64,000 bases of DNA from Lunatimonas lonarensis (GCF_000390185.1 NZ_AQHR01000112.1:46120-110119); one strand, 5' to 3'; positions 53,627 to 62,412 are shown, counted from the stretch's first letter. Translations and numbers: made by a program. Notes: generated from the letters alone by a model not told the origin.

Positions 53627-54733
53627 TTAGGTAACCCGCTTGAACTCACTTGGCGTTAATCCGGTCTCCTCTTTAAAAATCCGATTAAAGGCCGACTTAG
53701 AATTGAACCCGCACTCAAACGCAATCCCCAATACAGAAAAATGGGAGTAGGCCGGGTCTATCAGCCTTTCCTTTACTTCTTTGATCCGGTAATCATTGAT
53801 CAATCGATGAAAATTCTTGTTCTGCCCCGTATTGATTACCTGTGATAGGCGATGGCGGGATACGTCAAGATCCGAAGCCATCTGATCCAGGTTAAACTCC
53901 GGATTTAGGTAGGGCTTTTTGATTACCAAATAGTCGACAATTACATTATTTAGCCTAGCCAATTCCTCATCCAAATCCTTTTCGCGCTGACTACCTAACA
54001 AAGAATCATCAGGCTGCCGCACTTCAGCGGAGGGATAGCCTATCTTCTTTTTGGGTTGGTAAACCACCGTTTGGTTGATCCCAAAAAGGATCATGATAAA
54101 CACAAAAACAGTTAGGTTTAGCGGCAGCAATGAAAAACGCTTGATCTCAATATCCCAGGCAATTCGAACGAATTGAGACACAAAATCGGCCATAAAGAAA
54201 AAAAGGAAAAACAAAAGCACAAAGACAATCCACGTCAATGAATTGTTTCTGGTATAATTGGAAAAGTGTAGCGGAATTCGCGTTCGGTATCGAACAATCA
54301 GAAACACGCTATAAAGCCAATAAATCAACAACGACAGGATAAACAAAAAATAGTACAGCTTATTATAAAAGTAAGCAGGATCTTCCGCCCGTTCCAAAAT
54401 CGGAAGTACAGGGATGGTTGATCGATGTATGGAGACCATTAGGAAAGGCAAGAGATGGGTTAGGTCCCTGTAGTGCAGCGTAAAATCTTCTACAGTCAGA
54501 GAACAAACGTAAAAATACAAACAAGGCCCCAAAAGAAAGAGAATCGGAAATATACCAGGTTTAAAATAATCCACTACCTGGAAGGGCAAAAGAAAAGAAC
54601 CCAAAAACACGGCAATAACCGCAAACCAACCTGCCAAAAAAGAAAAGCTAATGTGTTTTGGCCTCTTGGTCAGAAAAATCAGCACCCCAAAAACGGCCTG
54701 AATGAGTCCGACAACGGTAACTATCTCATACAC
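53627..54733 (-). CDS. Membrane-anchored AraC-family transcriptional regulator, GTG start
   Basis: A 368-residue protein. The first ~230 residues contain about seven membrane helices (the first at 5-20, EIVTVVGLIQAVFGVLIFL). A charged linker leads to a C-terminal AraC-type DNA-binding domain (about 265-368) with two helix-turn-helix units: LDQMASDLDVSRHRLSQVIN and LGIAFECGFNSKSAFNRIF, ending TGLTPSEFKR. Such fused 7TM-AraC proteins sense small ligands at the membrane. The start is GTG at 54733: no ATG lies before residue 97 and the frame is closed 30 bases upstream. AGAGGA directly abuts the GTG, closer than a usual ribosome site. It precedes the GH3 gene and probably controls it. Confidence 0.87.
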   Translation of the reverse strand: MYEIVTVVGLIQAVFGVLIFLTKRPKHISFSFLAGWFAVIAVFLGSFLLPFQVVDYFKPGIFPILFLLGPCLYFYVCSLTVEDFTLHYRDLTHLLPFLMVSIHRSTIPVLPILERAEDPAYFYNKLYYFLFILSLLIYWLYSVFLIVRYRTRIPLHFSNYTRNNSLTWIVFVLLFFLFFFMADFVSQFVRIAWDIEIKRFSLLPLNLTVFVFIMILFGINQTVVYQPKKKIGYPSAEVRQPDDSLLGSQREKDLDEELARLNNVIVDYLVIKKPYLNPEFNLDQMASDLDVSRHRLSQVINTGQNKNFHRLINDYRIKEVKERLIDPAYSHFSVLGIAFECGFNSKSAFNRIFKEETGLTPSEFKRVT

Positions 54734-54785
54734 TCCTCTATTATTTAAATCCGCCGCGTATTAAGGTGTCAGTTCGAACCAAAGG

Positions 54786-55439
54786 TTATCCAACCTGACT
54801 TTCTTCTACTCCTTCGACAAATACCTCACGGGTTACCTGCTCGAAGATGTAGTATATCGCAAAATACGTTACCGGCATCGTTATTGCCAAACCGACGAGA
54901 AAAAACAGAGCTCCCAAAATATTTAGCAACACGGCAAATAGGCCAAAAACAAAGAACTTAAACCATTTAACCTGAATCAATTTACGGCTGTTTTCCAGCG
55001 CTTGCCAGAACTCAAATCCTCCAAACAGCACCATAAGGGAGGAAAAAAGATAGCAGACCAAAAGATAAATCCCTGGAATGACCAATGCAATCAATCCTAC
55101 TGCTACAAGTATTTGACCCAGCAGATTCACTACGATCAAGGGCACATAATACTGGAACCCTTTGAAAAAATCCGGGTAGATAAGAAGGTTTCCCTGCGTA
55201 ATCTTATTCGCCGCCAAAAAATAGCCCGCTGTAAGCGGTGCAGCCAGGAAAACCCCAAACAACAAAGCATAATCGGAAAGATAAACTAGAAAAAACAGTT
55301 GGAGAAAAATCACAAAGAAAGTAAAACCAGCGGAATAGGCAGGGTACGTCCTAAACATATTCCATCCGTTTTCAAAGGCTTCCCGTATATCGAAATCGTA
55401 CCCCGTTTCGATTAATTGATCTAATTTTCGGTGGTTCAT
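54786..55439 (-). CDS. Integral membrane protein, unknown function
   Basis: A 217-residue protein with a cytoplasmic N-terminus (DFDIREAFENGWNMFRTYPA) and about five membrane helices. It contains IPGIYLLVCYLFSSLMVL, a pattern seen in DUF975/YciC-like and glycerophosphodiester-phosphodiesterase membrane-domain proteins. This pattern is the only family hint. No catalytic residues are visible. It lies 30 bases after the cystathionine synthase-like gene on the same strand and 52 bases before the AraC-type gene, so it may be the end of the pyr-side transcript. Confidence 0.7.
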   Translation of the reverse strand: MNHRKLDQLIETGYDFDIREAFENGWNMFRTYPAYSAGFTFFVIFLQLFFLVYLSDYALLFGVFLAAPLTAGYFLAANKITQGNLLIYPDFFKGFQYYVPLIVVNLLGQILVAVGLIALVIPGIYLLVCYLFSSLMVLFGGFEFWQALENSRKLIQVKWFKFFVFGLFAVLLNILGALFFLVGLAITMPVTYFAIYYIFEQVTREVFVEGVEESQVG

Positions 55440-55469
55440 GGTTCAAAAAACAAATCGTAGGTCAACTGA

Positions 55470-56858
55470 TTATCCTGTAATTGCCGCCAAGAGGTCGTGC
55501 TTGGTAATGATATGTATCTGATGTTTTTCGTCTCGTACCAAAACAGCCTTTTCTTTGTCAACCATACTGGACAACACATCCAAGGTGCTATCCAAGGCGA
55601 CAAACTTCATCGGCCCTTCCATGACTTCCTGCACAGAAGCGTCTTTCAATTCCGGGCTTTCGATGATTTTGCTTAGAAGCTTGGTATCGGTAACCGACCC
55701 TATTACCTGCCCATCCTCAAGAACGGGAATCTGAGACACACTTGTTTGGTTCATTTTGAAAATAGCCTCCTTTACCGTAGCGTCTCTACCAACAACCACC
55801 AGTTCGTATTCTTGAGGTCGTCCCTTCAAAATATCCCTCGCAGTGGTGAAGGTTTTATCTTCCAAAAAACCATGATTTCGCATCCAATCATCGTTGTACA
55901 CCTTTCCCAAGTACCGCGTCCCATGGTCTGGCAATAGGACAACCATCAAATCCCCCTTTTTCAGATGTTCTCGGGCAAACTCCAAGGCCCCGTGAACGGC
56001 TGAACCACATGACCATCCGACAAACAATCCTTCTTCCCGGGCGAGGCGACGGGTCATAACGGCAGCGTCTTTGTCGGTGACTTTGATAAACAGGTCGATC
56101 ATTGCAAAATCTACGTTTTGGGGCAAGATATCTTCCCCAATCCCCTCCGTTAAATAGGGATAAATTTCATCTTCATCAAAAATCCCCGTCTCTTTGTATT
56201 TTTTGAAAACCGATCCATAGGTATCGATCCCTACAGAAACTACCGCAGGGTTTTGCTCTTTCAAGAATTTGGCGGTACCGGACATAGAACCGCCAGTACC
56301 CACGCCCGCGGCAAAATGAGTGATCTTTCCTATTGTATCCTTCCAAATTTCTGGACCCGTTGTCTCGTAATGGGCCTTCCAATTGGAAAGATTATCGTAC
56401 TGATTGGGGTAAAAGGAATTCGGGATATCAGCATTTAGCTTTTTTGCCACTGAATAATACGATCTCGGATCCTCCGGAGCGACATTGGTGGGGCAGACCA
56501 CAACCTCGGCTCCTACAGCTCTCAGGATGTCAATCTTTTCCTTGGATTGCTTATCCGCCATCGTAAAAATACACTTATAACCCTTGGCAATGGCAGCGAG
56601 GGCCAACCCCATTCCAGTATTGCCACTGGTACCCTCTATGATGGTTCCGCCCGGCTTAAGAATGCCTGCTTTTTCCGCATCCTCTACCATCTTGACCGCC
56701 ATACGGTCCTTCATGGAATTTCCCGGATTGAAATACTCCACCTTCACCACGACCTCGCCTTCGATTCCAGCATTCAGTTTGTTTAATCGCACCAGCGGTG
56801 TGTTGCCTATCGTGTCAATTATGGAATCATAGATCATAGAAGTAGCTTTAGGAGACAT
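55470..56858 (-). CDS. Cystathionine beta-synthase-like PLP enzyme with CBS-domain pair
   Basis: A 462-residue enzyme. The PLP fold type II core (about residues 8-330) opens with SIIDTIGNTPLVRLNKL. It carries the Schiff-base Lys in NPGNSMKDRMAVKM near residue 48 and the phosphate loop GTSGNTGMGLALA, GVGTGGSMSGTAKFLK. Two CBS domains follow (about 340-462; VSQIPVLEDGQVIGSVTD). It forms cystathionine from serine and homocysteine, or cysteine from O-acetylserine; sequence alone does not decide. The ATG at 56858 is preferred; MIYDS at 56837 is a reasonable alternative matching other family starts. It follows pyrB by 85 bases. Confidence 0.9.
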   Translation of the reverse strand: MSPKATSMIYDSIIDTIGNTPLVRLNKLNAGIEGEVVVKVEYFNPGNSMKDRMAVKMVEDAEKAGILKPGGTIIEGTSGNTGMGLALAAIAKGYKCIFTMADKQSKEKIDILRAVGAEVVVCPTNVAPEDPRSYYSVAKKLNADIPNSFYPNQYDNLSNWKAHYETTGPEIWKDTIGKITHFAAGVGTGGSMSGTAKFLKEQNPAVVSVGIDTYGSVFKKYKETGIFDEDEIYPYLTEGIGEDILPQNVDFAMIDLFIKVTDKDAAVMTRRLAREEGLFVGWSCGSAVHGALEFAREHLKKGDLMVVLLPDHGTRYLGKVYNDDWMRNHGFLEDKTFTTARDILKGRPQEYELVVVGRDATVKEAIFKMNQTSVSQIPVLEDGQVIGSVTDTKLLSKIIESPELKDASVQEVMEGPMKFVALDSTLDVLSSMVDKEKAVLVRDEKHQIHIITKHDLLAAITG

Positions 56859-56943
56859 ATCGTAAAAATATTGAACGGAATTGAAGGCATCGCAGTTCAC
56901 TAGTGATACATTATCCACTGCACCACAATGCAACCAGCACCAC

Positions 56944-57867
56944 TTACTTAACGCCGGCCAATAAATAGAGGACAGCCATACGGATGGCCACCCCGTTTTC
57001 AACCTGCTGGAGGATGATAGAATGCTCGGAATCCGCCACGTCGGAATTCAACTCCACGCCTCGGTTGATCGGCCCCGGATGCATAATTACTATTTCTTTA
57101 TCGATTTGGCTCAGCAGCTTCTTGTTGATTCCATAGTAAAGGGAGTATTCCCTAAGAGACGGGAAATATTTAATCTGCTGGCGCTCAAGTTGAATCCGAA
57201 GGACGTTGGCTACGTCACACCACTCCAAAGCCTTTTTGACATCCAATTCCACCTGTACGCCAAGGCTTTCGATGTACTTTGGCAGCAAAGTAATTGGTCC
57301 ACAAACCTTTACCTCGGCACCAAGTTTTTGCAGACAGAAAATATTAGAAAGTGCCACTCGGGAGTGCAGGATGTCGCCAATGATCGCAACCTTCTTCCCT
57401 GCAACGTCCCCCAACTTTTCACGAATGGAAAACGCATCCAACAATGCTTGGGTAGGATGTTCATGGGTGCCGTCACCGGCATTGATAATGTTGGCCTTGA
57501 TATTTCTGGACAAAAAATGGGGGGCTCCCGGACTGCTGTGCCGCATGACCACCATGTCTACCTTCATGGCCAAAATATTGTTGACGGTATCGATGAGGGT
57601 TTCCCCTTTTTTTACCGAAGAACTGCTCGAAGCAAAATTAACTACATCTGCCGATAGCCGCTTTTCTGCCAACTCAAACGAAAGCTTTGTTCGGGTGGAG
57701 TTTTCAAAAAAGACATTGGCTATGGTAATATCCCGAAGGGAAGGCACCTTTTTAATGGGCCTATTCAATACGTCCTTAAAGTTATCCGCTGTCTCAAAAA
57801 TAAGCTGTATATCTGATTCGGTGATATTTTTGATTCCCAGTAAATGCTTGGTGCTGAGTGTTTGCAT
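56944..57867 (-). CDS. pyrB: Aspartate carbamoyltransferase catalytic chain
   Basis: A 307-residue cytoplasmic enzyme that joins carbamoyl phosphate and aspartate, the first committed step of pyrimidine synthesis. The carbamoyl-phosphate motif FFENSTRTKLSFELA lies near residue 47, followed by SSSSVKKGETLIDT (80s loop), HSSPGAP, and HPTQALLDAFSI near residue 130. The C-terminal domain has HPGPINRGVELNSDVAD. The ATG at 57867 is preferred to a TTG 11 codons upstream because it begins right after the pyrR stop (TAG, two bases between). No pyrI regulatory subunit is seen, consistent with control through the coupled pyrR. Confidence 0.95.
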   Translation of the reverse strand: MQTLSTKHLLGIKNITESDIQLIFETADNFKDVLNRPIKKVPSLRDITIANVFFENSTRTKLSFELAEKRLSADVVNFASSSSSVKKGETLIDTVNNILAMKVDMVVMRHSSPGAPHFLSRNIKANIINAGDGTHEHPTQALLDAFSIREKLGDVAGKKVAIIGDILHSRVALSNIFCLQKLGAEVKVCGPITLLPKYIESLGVQVELDVKKALEWCDVANVLRIQLERQQIKYFPSLREYSLYYGINKKLLSQIDKEIVIMHPGPINRGVELNSDVADSEHSIILQQVENGVAIRMAVLYLLAGVK

Positions 57868-57869
57868 GG

Positions 57870-58421
57870 CTATTTCTTCGGAGCTTTTTCGGTAATCCAA
57901 ATGGCATCTTCCTCAAAACCTTGGCTTTTCCATTCTACGCTGACGTACTGGCTTTCCAACGTATTGACCTGCCTGCCAAAATAGTCCGGCTTGATAGGGA
58001 AGTCACGGGTGTATTTACGGTCGATCAACACCATCAACTCAACCTTCTTTGGACGTCCAAAGGCTATCATGGCATCCATTGCCGCCCTCACCGATCTACC
58101 CTTATACAAGACATCATCTACCAATACTACATTTTTATTTTCTATCAAAAAGTCAATGCGAGTCTCATTGGCACGCAGCGGCAACTCCCGGCGTCGGAAA
58201 TCATCCCTGTGAAAAGTGGCATCCAAATACCCGAACGGAACGGCAACAGAAGAGATCTCCTTGATCCGTTCTATGATTCTATCCAAAACCAGCGAGCCTC
58301 TAGGTTGCAAACCCAACAACACGGTGTTTTCAAAATTATCGTGATTTTCGATCAATTGATAACAAAACCTGCTGATGGTGATGTTGATTTGGGTCTGATC
58401 AAGGACAAGTCTTTTCTGCAT
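57870..58421 (-). CDS. pyrR: PyrR: pyr operon regulator / uracil phosphoribosyltransferase
   Basis: A 183-residue type I phosphoribosyltransferase-fold protein. The PRPP-binding motif VVLVDDVLYKGRSVRAAMDA lies near residue 100, with GLQPRGSLVLDRI earlier and VLIDRKYTRDFPIKPDYFG after it, all PyrR hallmarks. In Bacillus PyrR attenuates pyr mRNA when bound to UMP; in Bacteroidota an mRNA role is not established, and I see no PyrR anti-terminator hairpins here. The ATG at 58421 is preferred to a TTG two codons upstream. It is translationally linked to pyrB (two-base gap). Confidence 0.94.
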   Translation of the reverse strand: MQKRLVLDQTQINITISRFCYQLIENHDNFENTVLLGLQPRGSLVLDRIIERIKEISSVAVPFGYLDATFHRDDFRRRELPLRANETRIDFLIENKNVVLVDDVLYKGRSVRAAMDAMIAFGRPKKVELMVLIDRKYTRDFPIKPDYFGRQVNTLESQYVSVEWKSQGFEEDAIWITEKAPKK

Positions 58422-58437
58422 AACCAAAATTTGCCTA

Positions 58438-58445
58438 CAAATATA
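58438..58445 (-). promoter_or_regulatory. Candidate -7 element of pyrR-pyrB
   Basis: TATATTTG on the minus strand fits TAnnTTTG, 17 bases before the pyrR ATG, implying a leader of about 10 bases. The -33 position has no TTTG. A leader this short leaves no room for a classical PyrR attenuator. Confidence 0.45.
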
Positions 58446-58473
58446 TAAAAATAATTTCCTTACTCGGGAAGCG

Positions 58474-60066
58474 TCAGATTAAATCCTCGACTTTGACCTT
58501 GGTAAAAAAACTCACCTCTTTGAGCTCTTCCTTACCTTCTCTGTTTTGATATCGAACCCGCTGCTTACCACTCAGCAAGTAGTAGTTTTCGTACCACCAT
58601 ACCAACTGTAGGCTATTTTCCCGGGTGTCCCTAATCCGCTCATTTTCGTTGACAAGCTCAATCTCAAATGCCTCATGTTCCCGAACCAACTCTCCGTTTC
58701 TGAATTGACTGAGCATCAACTGCTGCCCGTCCAAGTACATGTAAAATAAATTGTTGCCGTCAAAACTAACCTCTCCAAACTTGACTGGGTGCGAACGGCT
58801 TACGTTATTGAGCGGAAGCATATTATCCCAGATGATCTTCCCATCATTATCCAAAATAACAAACTGGGAGGCCAAAAATTTGTACTGCTGTATTACTTGC
58901 GAAGACCTCCATCTCGGATCCATCCATAGGGGGTTGCCAAAGGTATTCAGCCCGCCCATCATTGGGTTCATCCGATAAAAACTACTCGCATACATACCGT
59001 CCCTGGGCATATACCGGGTTGAAGATGAAACAAACAAGTCATTGTAAACCAAAAAAGAACCACCAAGATCGGTCACCTCCCTTGTCACCAAGACGTTTCG
59101 TATCGGCGTATTTCTTCCACGTTCCAAGTTCCGCTCCAGCGCATTCATCCGCCTTTCTCTCATTTTCTCGGGAAGGTAATTGTAAAAATTCTGAAAATCC
59201 GCCACGGTATAGAACCGGTTTTCATATTCTCCAAATTCATTGATCTTGGTGAAATATAGACCTTGATAGGCCTCCTTTCTACGAAGTCCATAGGGCCCAA
59301 TCAATGCCTGTTTGTAGTCGTAGGAAGAAGTGAGTAGCCCCTCCACGATCTCCATCGAAGGATCCTGTAGTTCATCAATTTTTACCTCCCTCAATTTCTC
59401 TCCACTTGTGTCATAAGTCAGTATTGTGACGATCTTCTTCTTGTAGTAGTCTCTTCGGCTCATCAACACATCAAAAATATCCAACTCCGGATCCTTTCTA
59501 AGTTGAATGATGTTGGCGTCTTTTTCAAATACTCCGGGGACGGTAATCACGTCCGTGGTGGCCAAATCAAAAATCTGGATTACCGGACGGTACTCAAATG
59601 TTCCCATGAAAACTGCCTTCCGATTAAACACAAGGAAATCCTGCAAATCCAGGTTCAGAATTGAAGTCAAAGATACCTCAGCAACCTGACGGGATTCCAA
59701 ATTGACCTCATAGATGTACCGCTCGTTATTGTAGGCCGGGCCCTTTTGAAATAGTACATATAGCAACTCACCGTCCAAGTCAAAACCTATAAGTTCTGAA
59801 AAATCCTTGATAGCGAAGGTAAATGGATCCGAGGAGTTCAGCTGATAGTCTGATACAACATACTGAAAAATATTTTTCCGCCCCATGGGCCTGTCGGAAA
59901 TAACCCGGAAAGCCACTACGCCATTAGCCTTGGGCATCACGATGAAATCATCATCCTGCCAGCTGGTTGGGACTTCCATCCGATGAGTGAACTGAACCTG
60001 CCCGATAACCGAGCCTAAACTCATTACCGTAACGGCGTATAGAAATATCTTGGAAATCACCCTCAT
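58474..60066 (-). CDS. Exported protein of unknown function, propeller-like repeats
   Basis: A 530-residue protein with a signal peptide (about residues 1-22, ending GQV). I do not recognise a named family. It contains repeated beta-strand units with YDTSGEKLREV, ILDNDGKIIWDN and VVAFRVISDR, recalling a beta-propeller. An unusual basic/Met-Arg-rich segment (MRERRMNALERNLERGR) lies near residue 310 and a Met/Gly/Asn-rich stretch (YRMNPMMGGLNTFGN) near residue 375. Its start overlaps the EVE gene stop by four bases (ATGA), so the two are translationally coupled. No catalytic motif is evident; location is probably periplasmic. Confidence 0.75.
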   Translation of the reverse strand: MRVISKIFLYAVTVMSLGSVIGQVQFTHRMEVPTSWQDDDFIVMPKANGVVAFRVISDRPMGRKNIFQYVVSDYQLNSSDPFTFAIKDFSELIGFDLDGELLYVLFQKGPAYNNERYIYEVNLESRQVAEVSLTSILNLDLQDFLVFNRKAVFMGTFEYRPVIQIFDLATTDVITVPGVFEKDANIIQLRKDPELDIFDVLMSRRDYYKKKIVTILTYDTSGEKLREVKIDELQDPSMEIVEGLLTSSYDYKQALIGPYGLRRKEAYQGLYFTKINEFGEYENRFYTVADFQNFYNYLPEKMRERRMNALERNLERGRNTPIRNVLVTREVTDLGGSFLVYNDLFVSSSTRYMPRDGMYASSFYRMNPMMGGLNTFGNPLWMDPRWRSSQVIQQYKFLASQFVILDNDGKIIWDNMLPLNNVSRSHPVKFGEVSFDGNNLFYMYLDGQQLMLSQFRNGELVREHEAFEIELVNENERIRDTRENSLQLVWWYENYYLLSGKQRVRYQNREGKEELKEVSFFTKVKVEDLI

Positions 60067-60473
60067 GCGTCCGCCATAGTTACGAGGATATCGGCCTCCT
60101 GTTTACTTAACGACATTACCGATAGTCGAGATTGTCTTACGAGCAATAAATCCTGTAATTGGTCAGATGTTTTGATTTGGGACAGGGTTACCGGATTGGG
60201 AAGATGTCCATTATACCTGATATCAACAGCCAGCCACTTCTCGCCATCGGCAGCTTTTGGATCTGGGTAGGGAGCACTAACCACCTTAGCGGTGCCGACC
60301 AAGGCCTTCTGCTTCCCACTGTGGTACACAAAAACCAGGTCGCCCGGCTTCATTTTCTCTATAAAGTTCCTTGCCTGATGATTTCTGACACCATCCCACA
60401 CATCTTCTCCTTTGCTTTTCAAATCCTCGAGGGAGTAACTTTCAGGTTCCGTCTTGATTAACCAATAATTCAT
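60063..60473 (-). CDS. EVE domain-containing protein
   Basis: A 136-residue single-domain protein of the EVE family (PUA-like fold, Thy28 type). Family signs are MNYWLIKTEPESYSL, the W-GVRNHQARNFI motif near residue 27, GDLVFVYHSG, and WLAVDIRY. EVE domains read modified bases such as methylated cytosines in DNA or modified RNA. The 136-residue length is normal for a stand-alone protein. It is divergent from the PolX homologue across 141 bases and coupled (ATGA overlap) to the unknown 530-residue gene downstream. Confidence 0.93.
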   Translation of the reverse strand: MNYWLIKTEPESYSLEDLKSKGEDVWDGVRNHQARNFIEKMKPGDLVFVYHSGKQKALVGTAKVVSAPYPDPKAADGEKWLAVDIRYNGHLPNPVTLSQIKTSDQLQDLLLVRQSRLSVMSLSKQEADILVTMADA

Positions 60474-60614
60474 CTTGTGTTTTTTTTCAGTCTCCCAACC
60501 ACTCCCGAAAGACCAAACGCTTGGGCCTTTACATGGTTAAGATAAGGGGAATGATTTTATTTTAAAACAAATATTATGGACATTTGTGTATAAACCTTAC
60601 GAAAAGAAAATACC

Positions 60615-62321
60615 TTGGATAACAAGCAGATCACCAAAACGCTGAAACTGACGATTCAACTCATGGAGCTCCATGAGGAAAATTCATTTAAAATAAGAAG
60701 CTATCAGTCTGCGGTCAATACCTTGGATCGTGAAGCTCCAGATCTTTTTCACAAAAGCTCCAATGAACTTCAGTCAATCAACGGGATCGGAAAGAGTATC
60801 GCTGAGGTAATCCTTGAAATCATAGCCCGGGGATCACATAAACTTCTGGACGAACTGCTCGAAAAAACGCCAGAAGGCATTCTGGAGGTATTAACGATCA
60901 AAGGATTGGGCCCAAAGAAAATCAAAACACTCTGGCAGGAACTCCAAATTACCTCCACCCATGAGCTCATGGAGGCTTGTCGATCCGGTCAGGTGGCGAA
61001 GCTGAAGGGCTTTGGCGAAAAAACCCAAGAGAGCATCATCGCATCCCTCGAATACATTGACAGCAATAAAGGCAAATGGCTTTACGCCGACATAGAGGAA
61101 GCGGTAGATGGGTTGATGGTAAGTTTAACCAATCTTTTTGGTAAAGGAAAGGCCGTTGTGGTTGGCCAATACAGTCGCAAGCTTGAAATTATCTCCCTGC
61201 TTGAGATCCTGATTGAATCCAAAGATAATCGGAAAGCGCTAAACCAATTGGGTAAACTAGAAGGGCTAAACCAGCAGATCTCGTTGAGCAGCCCCTACAG
61301 GTGGGGAGGCATTCTGGAAAAATTCGGTCTTCGCTGTGATATTCTACTCGTTCGCCCCGAAAAATTCGTAAATGAAATGCTCCTGAGGAAGGCTTCACGA
61401 GCCCACCTATCGGCACCTTTGACGGATGGCAACATACTAGGTGAGCTGTTTTTAAGCCGGTCCTTTCAAACCGAAGAGGATGCCTATCGTGAAGCCGGTA
61501 TGTGCTGGGTTCCGGAGGAATTACGGGAGGGATTGTATGAGCTCGAATGGGCAAAAGAAGGCAAAATTCCCAAGCTACTGGAATTGGGGGACCTAAAGGG
61601 GCCACTCCACAACCACTCCACCTATAGCGATGGAAAGCACAGCTTGCGTGAAATGGCTGATTTTTGCATTTCTCAAGGTTATGAATACTTGGGGATGGCA
61701 GATCACAGTAAATCTGCCTTTTATGCCAACGGGCTTGATGAAGACCGGGTTGCGCAGCAGCAAAAAGAAATCGACTCCCTAAATGCCAGCCTAGCTCCAT
61801 TCAAACTATTTAAAGGTATAGAAAGTGATATCCTGATCGACGGTAGCCTTGATTATTCCAACAAGGTACTTGAATCCTTTGACTACGTGGTGGCATCGGT
61901 TCATTCCAGTCTGGGCATGGACAGAAACAAAGCAACGGCCAGGTTATTAAAAGCCATCCAAAACCCCTTTACCACCATACTCGGACATCCCACTGGGAGG
62001 CTACTTCTTAGAAGACAGGGTTATCCCATTGACCATAAGGCAATTATCGATGCCTGCGCAATCCACGGTGTCGTTATCGAAATAAACGCAAACCCTTGGC
62101 GTCTTGACTTGGATTGGCGATGGGTAAACTATGCCATCAGCCAAGGGGTAAAGCTATCCATCAACCCCGACGCCCACGAAACCGCTGGATTTGCCGATAT
62201 GAAATATGGGGTCATGATGGGAAGAAAGGGTGGCCTGACCCCAGATATGACACTGAACACGCTGAGGGTGAATGAGCTGGATTCTTTTTTCCAAAATAGG
62301 AAGAAACAAAAACGAGTTTGA
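60615..62321 (+). CDS. PolX-family protein with degenerate polymerase site and intact PHP nuclease domain, TTG start
   Basis: A 568-residue PolX homologue. The N-terminal helix-hairpin-helix domain (about 1-150) is intact (SINGIGKSIAE; IKGLGPKKIKTL; LKGFGEKTQESI). In the palm region the usual GS...R and catalytic Asp-X-Asp motif is replaced by VGQYSRKLEIISLLEILI (residues 183-200), so both metal-binding Asp residues are missing. A later Asp remains in GLRCDILLV. The C-terminal PHP domain (about 327-555) keeps its metal motifs: LHNHSTYSDG, MADHSKSAF, ASVHSS, LGHPTGR, INPDAHE. It therefore looks like a 3'-5' exonuclease/repair protein rather than a polymerase. The TTG at 60615 gives the normal family N-terminus; a TAA closes the frame 21 bases upstream. 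Confidence 0.9.
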   Translation: MDNKQITKTLKLTIQLMELHEENSFKIRSYQSAVNTLDREAPDLFHKSSNELQSINGIGKSIAEVILEIIARGSHKLLDELLEKTPEGILEVLTIKGLGPKKIKTLWQELQITSTHELMEACRSGQVAKLKGFGEKTQESIIASLEYIDSNKGKWLYADIEEAVDGLMVSLTNLFGKGKAVVVGQYSRKLEIISLLEILIESKDNRKALNQLGKLEGLNQQISLSSPYRWGGILEKFGLRCDILLVRPEKFVNEMLLRKASRAHLSAPLTDGNILGELFLSRSFQTEEDAYREAGMCWVPEELREGLYELEWAKEGKIPKLLELGDLKGPLHNHSTYSDGKHSLREMADFCISQGYEYLGMADHSKSAFYANGLDEDRVAQQQKEIDSLNASLAPFKLFKGIESDILIDGSLDYSNKVLESFDYVVASVHSSLGMDRNKATARLLKAIQNPFTTILGHPTGRLLLRRQGYPIDHKAIIDACAIHGVVIEINANPWRLDLDWRWVNYAISQGVKLSINPDAHETAGFADMKYGVMMGRKGGLTPDMTLNTLRVNELDSFFQNRKKQKRV

Positions 62322-62412
62322 GGCTTGTTAGTATTCTACAAGTATTAACTCCCATACCGAGCTGTCCTTCCGGCAGACATCATCCGTGCACGATAGTGAC
62401 GGCTCAAAAATA

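Noticed and set aside
56859..57002. Longer N-terminus for the cystathionine synthase-like gene (to 57002)
   Set aside because: It would overlap the pyrB end and adds residues unlike the family; the core fold begins at MIYDSIID.
61189..61800. 203-codon minus-strand open frame inside the PolX-family gene
   Set aside because: It is antisense to intact HhH/PHP coding sequence with no family resemblance.
60615..62321. PolX-family gene as a pseudogene
   Set aside because: The frame is uninterrupted at full length and all PHP and HhH motifs are kept, so only the polymerase site has changed.
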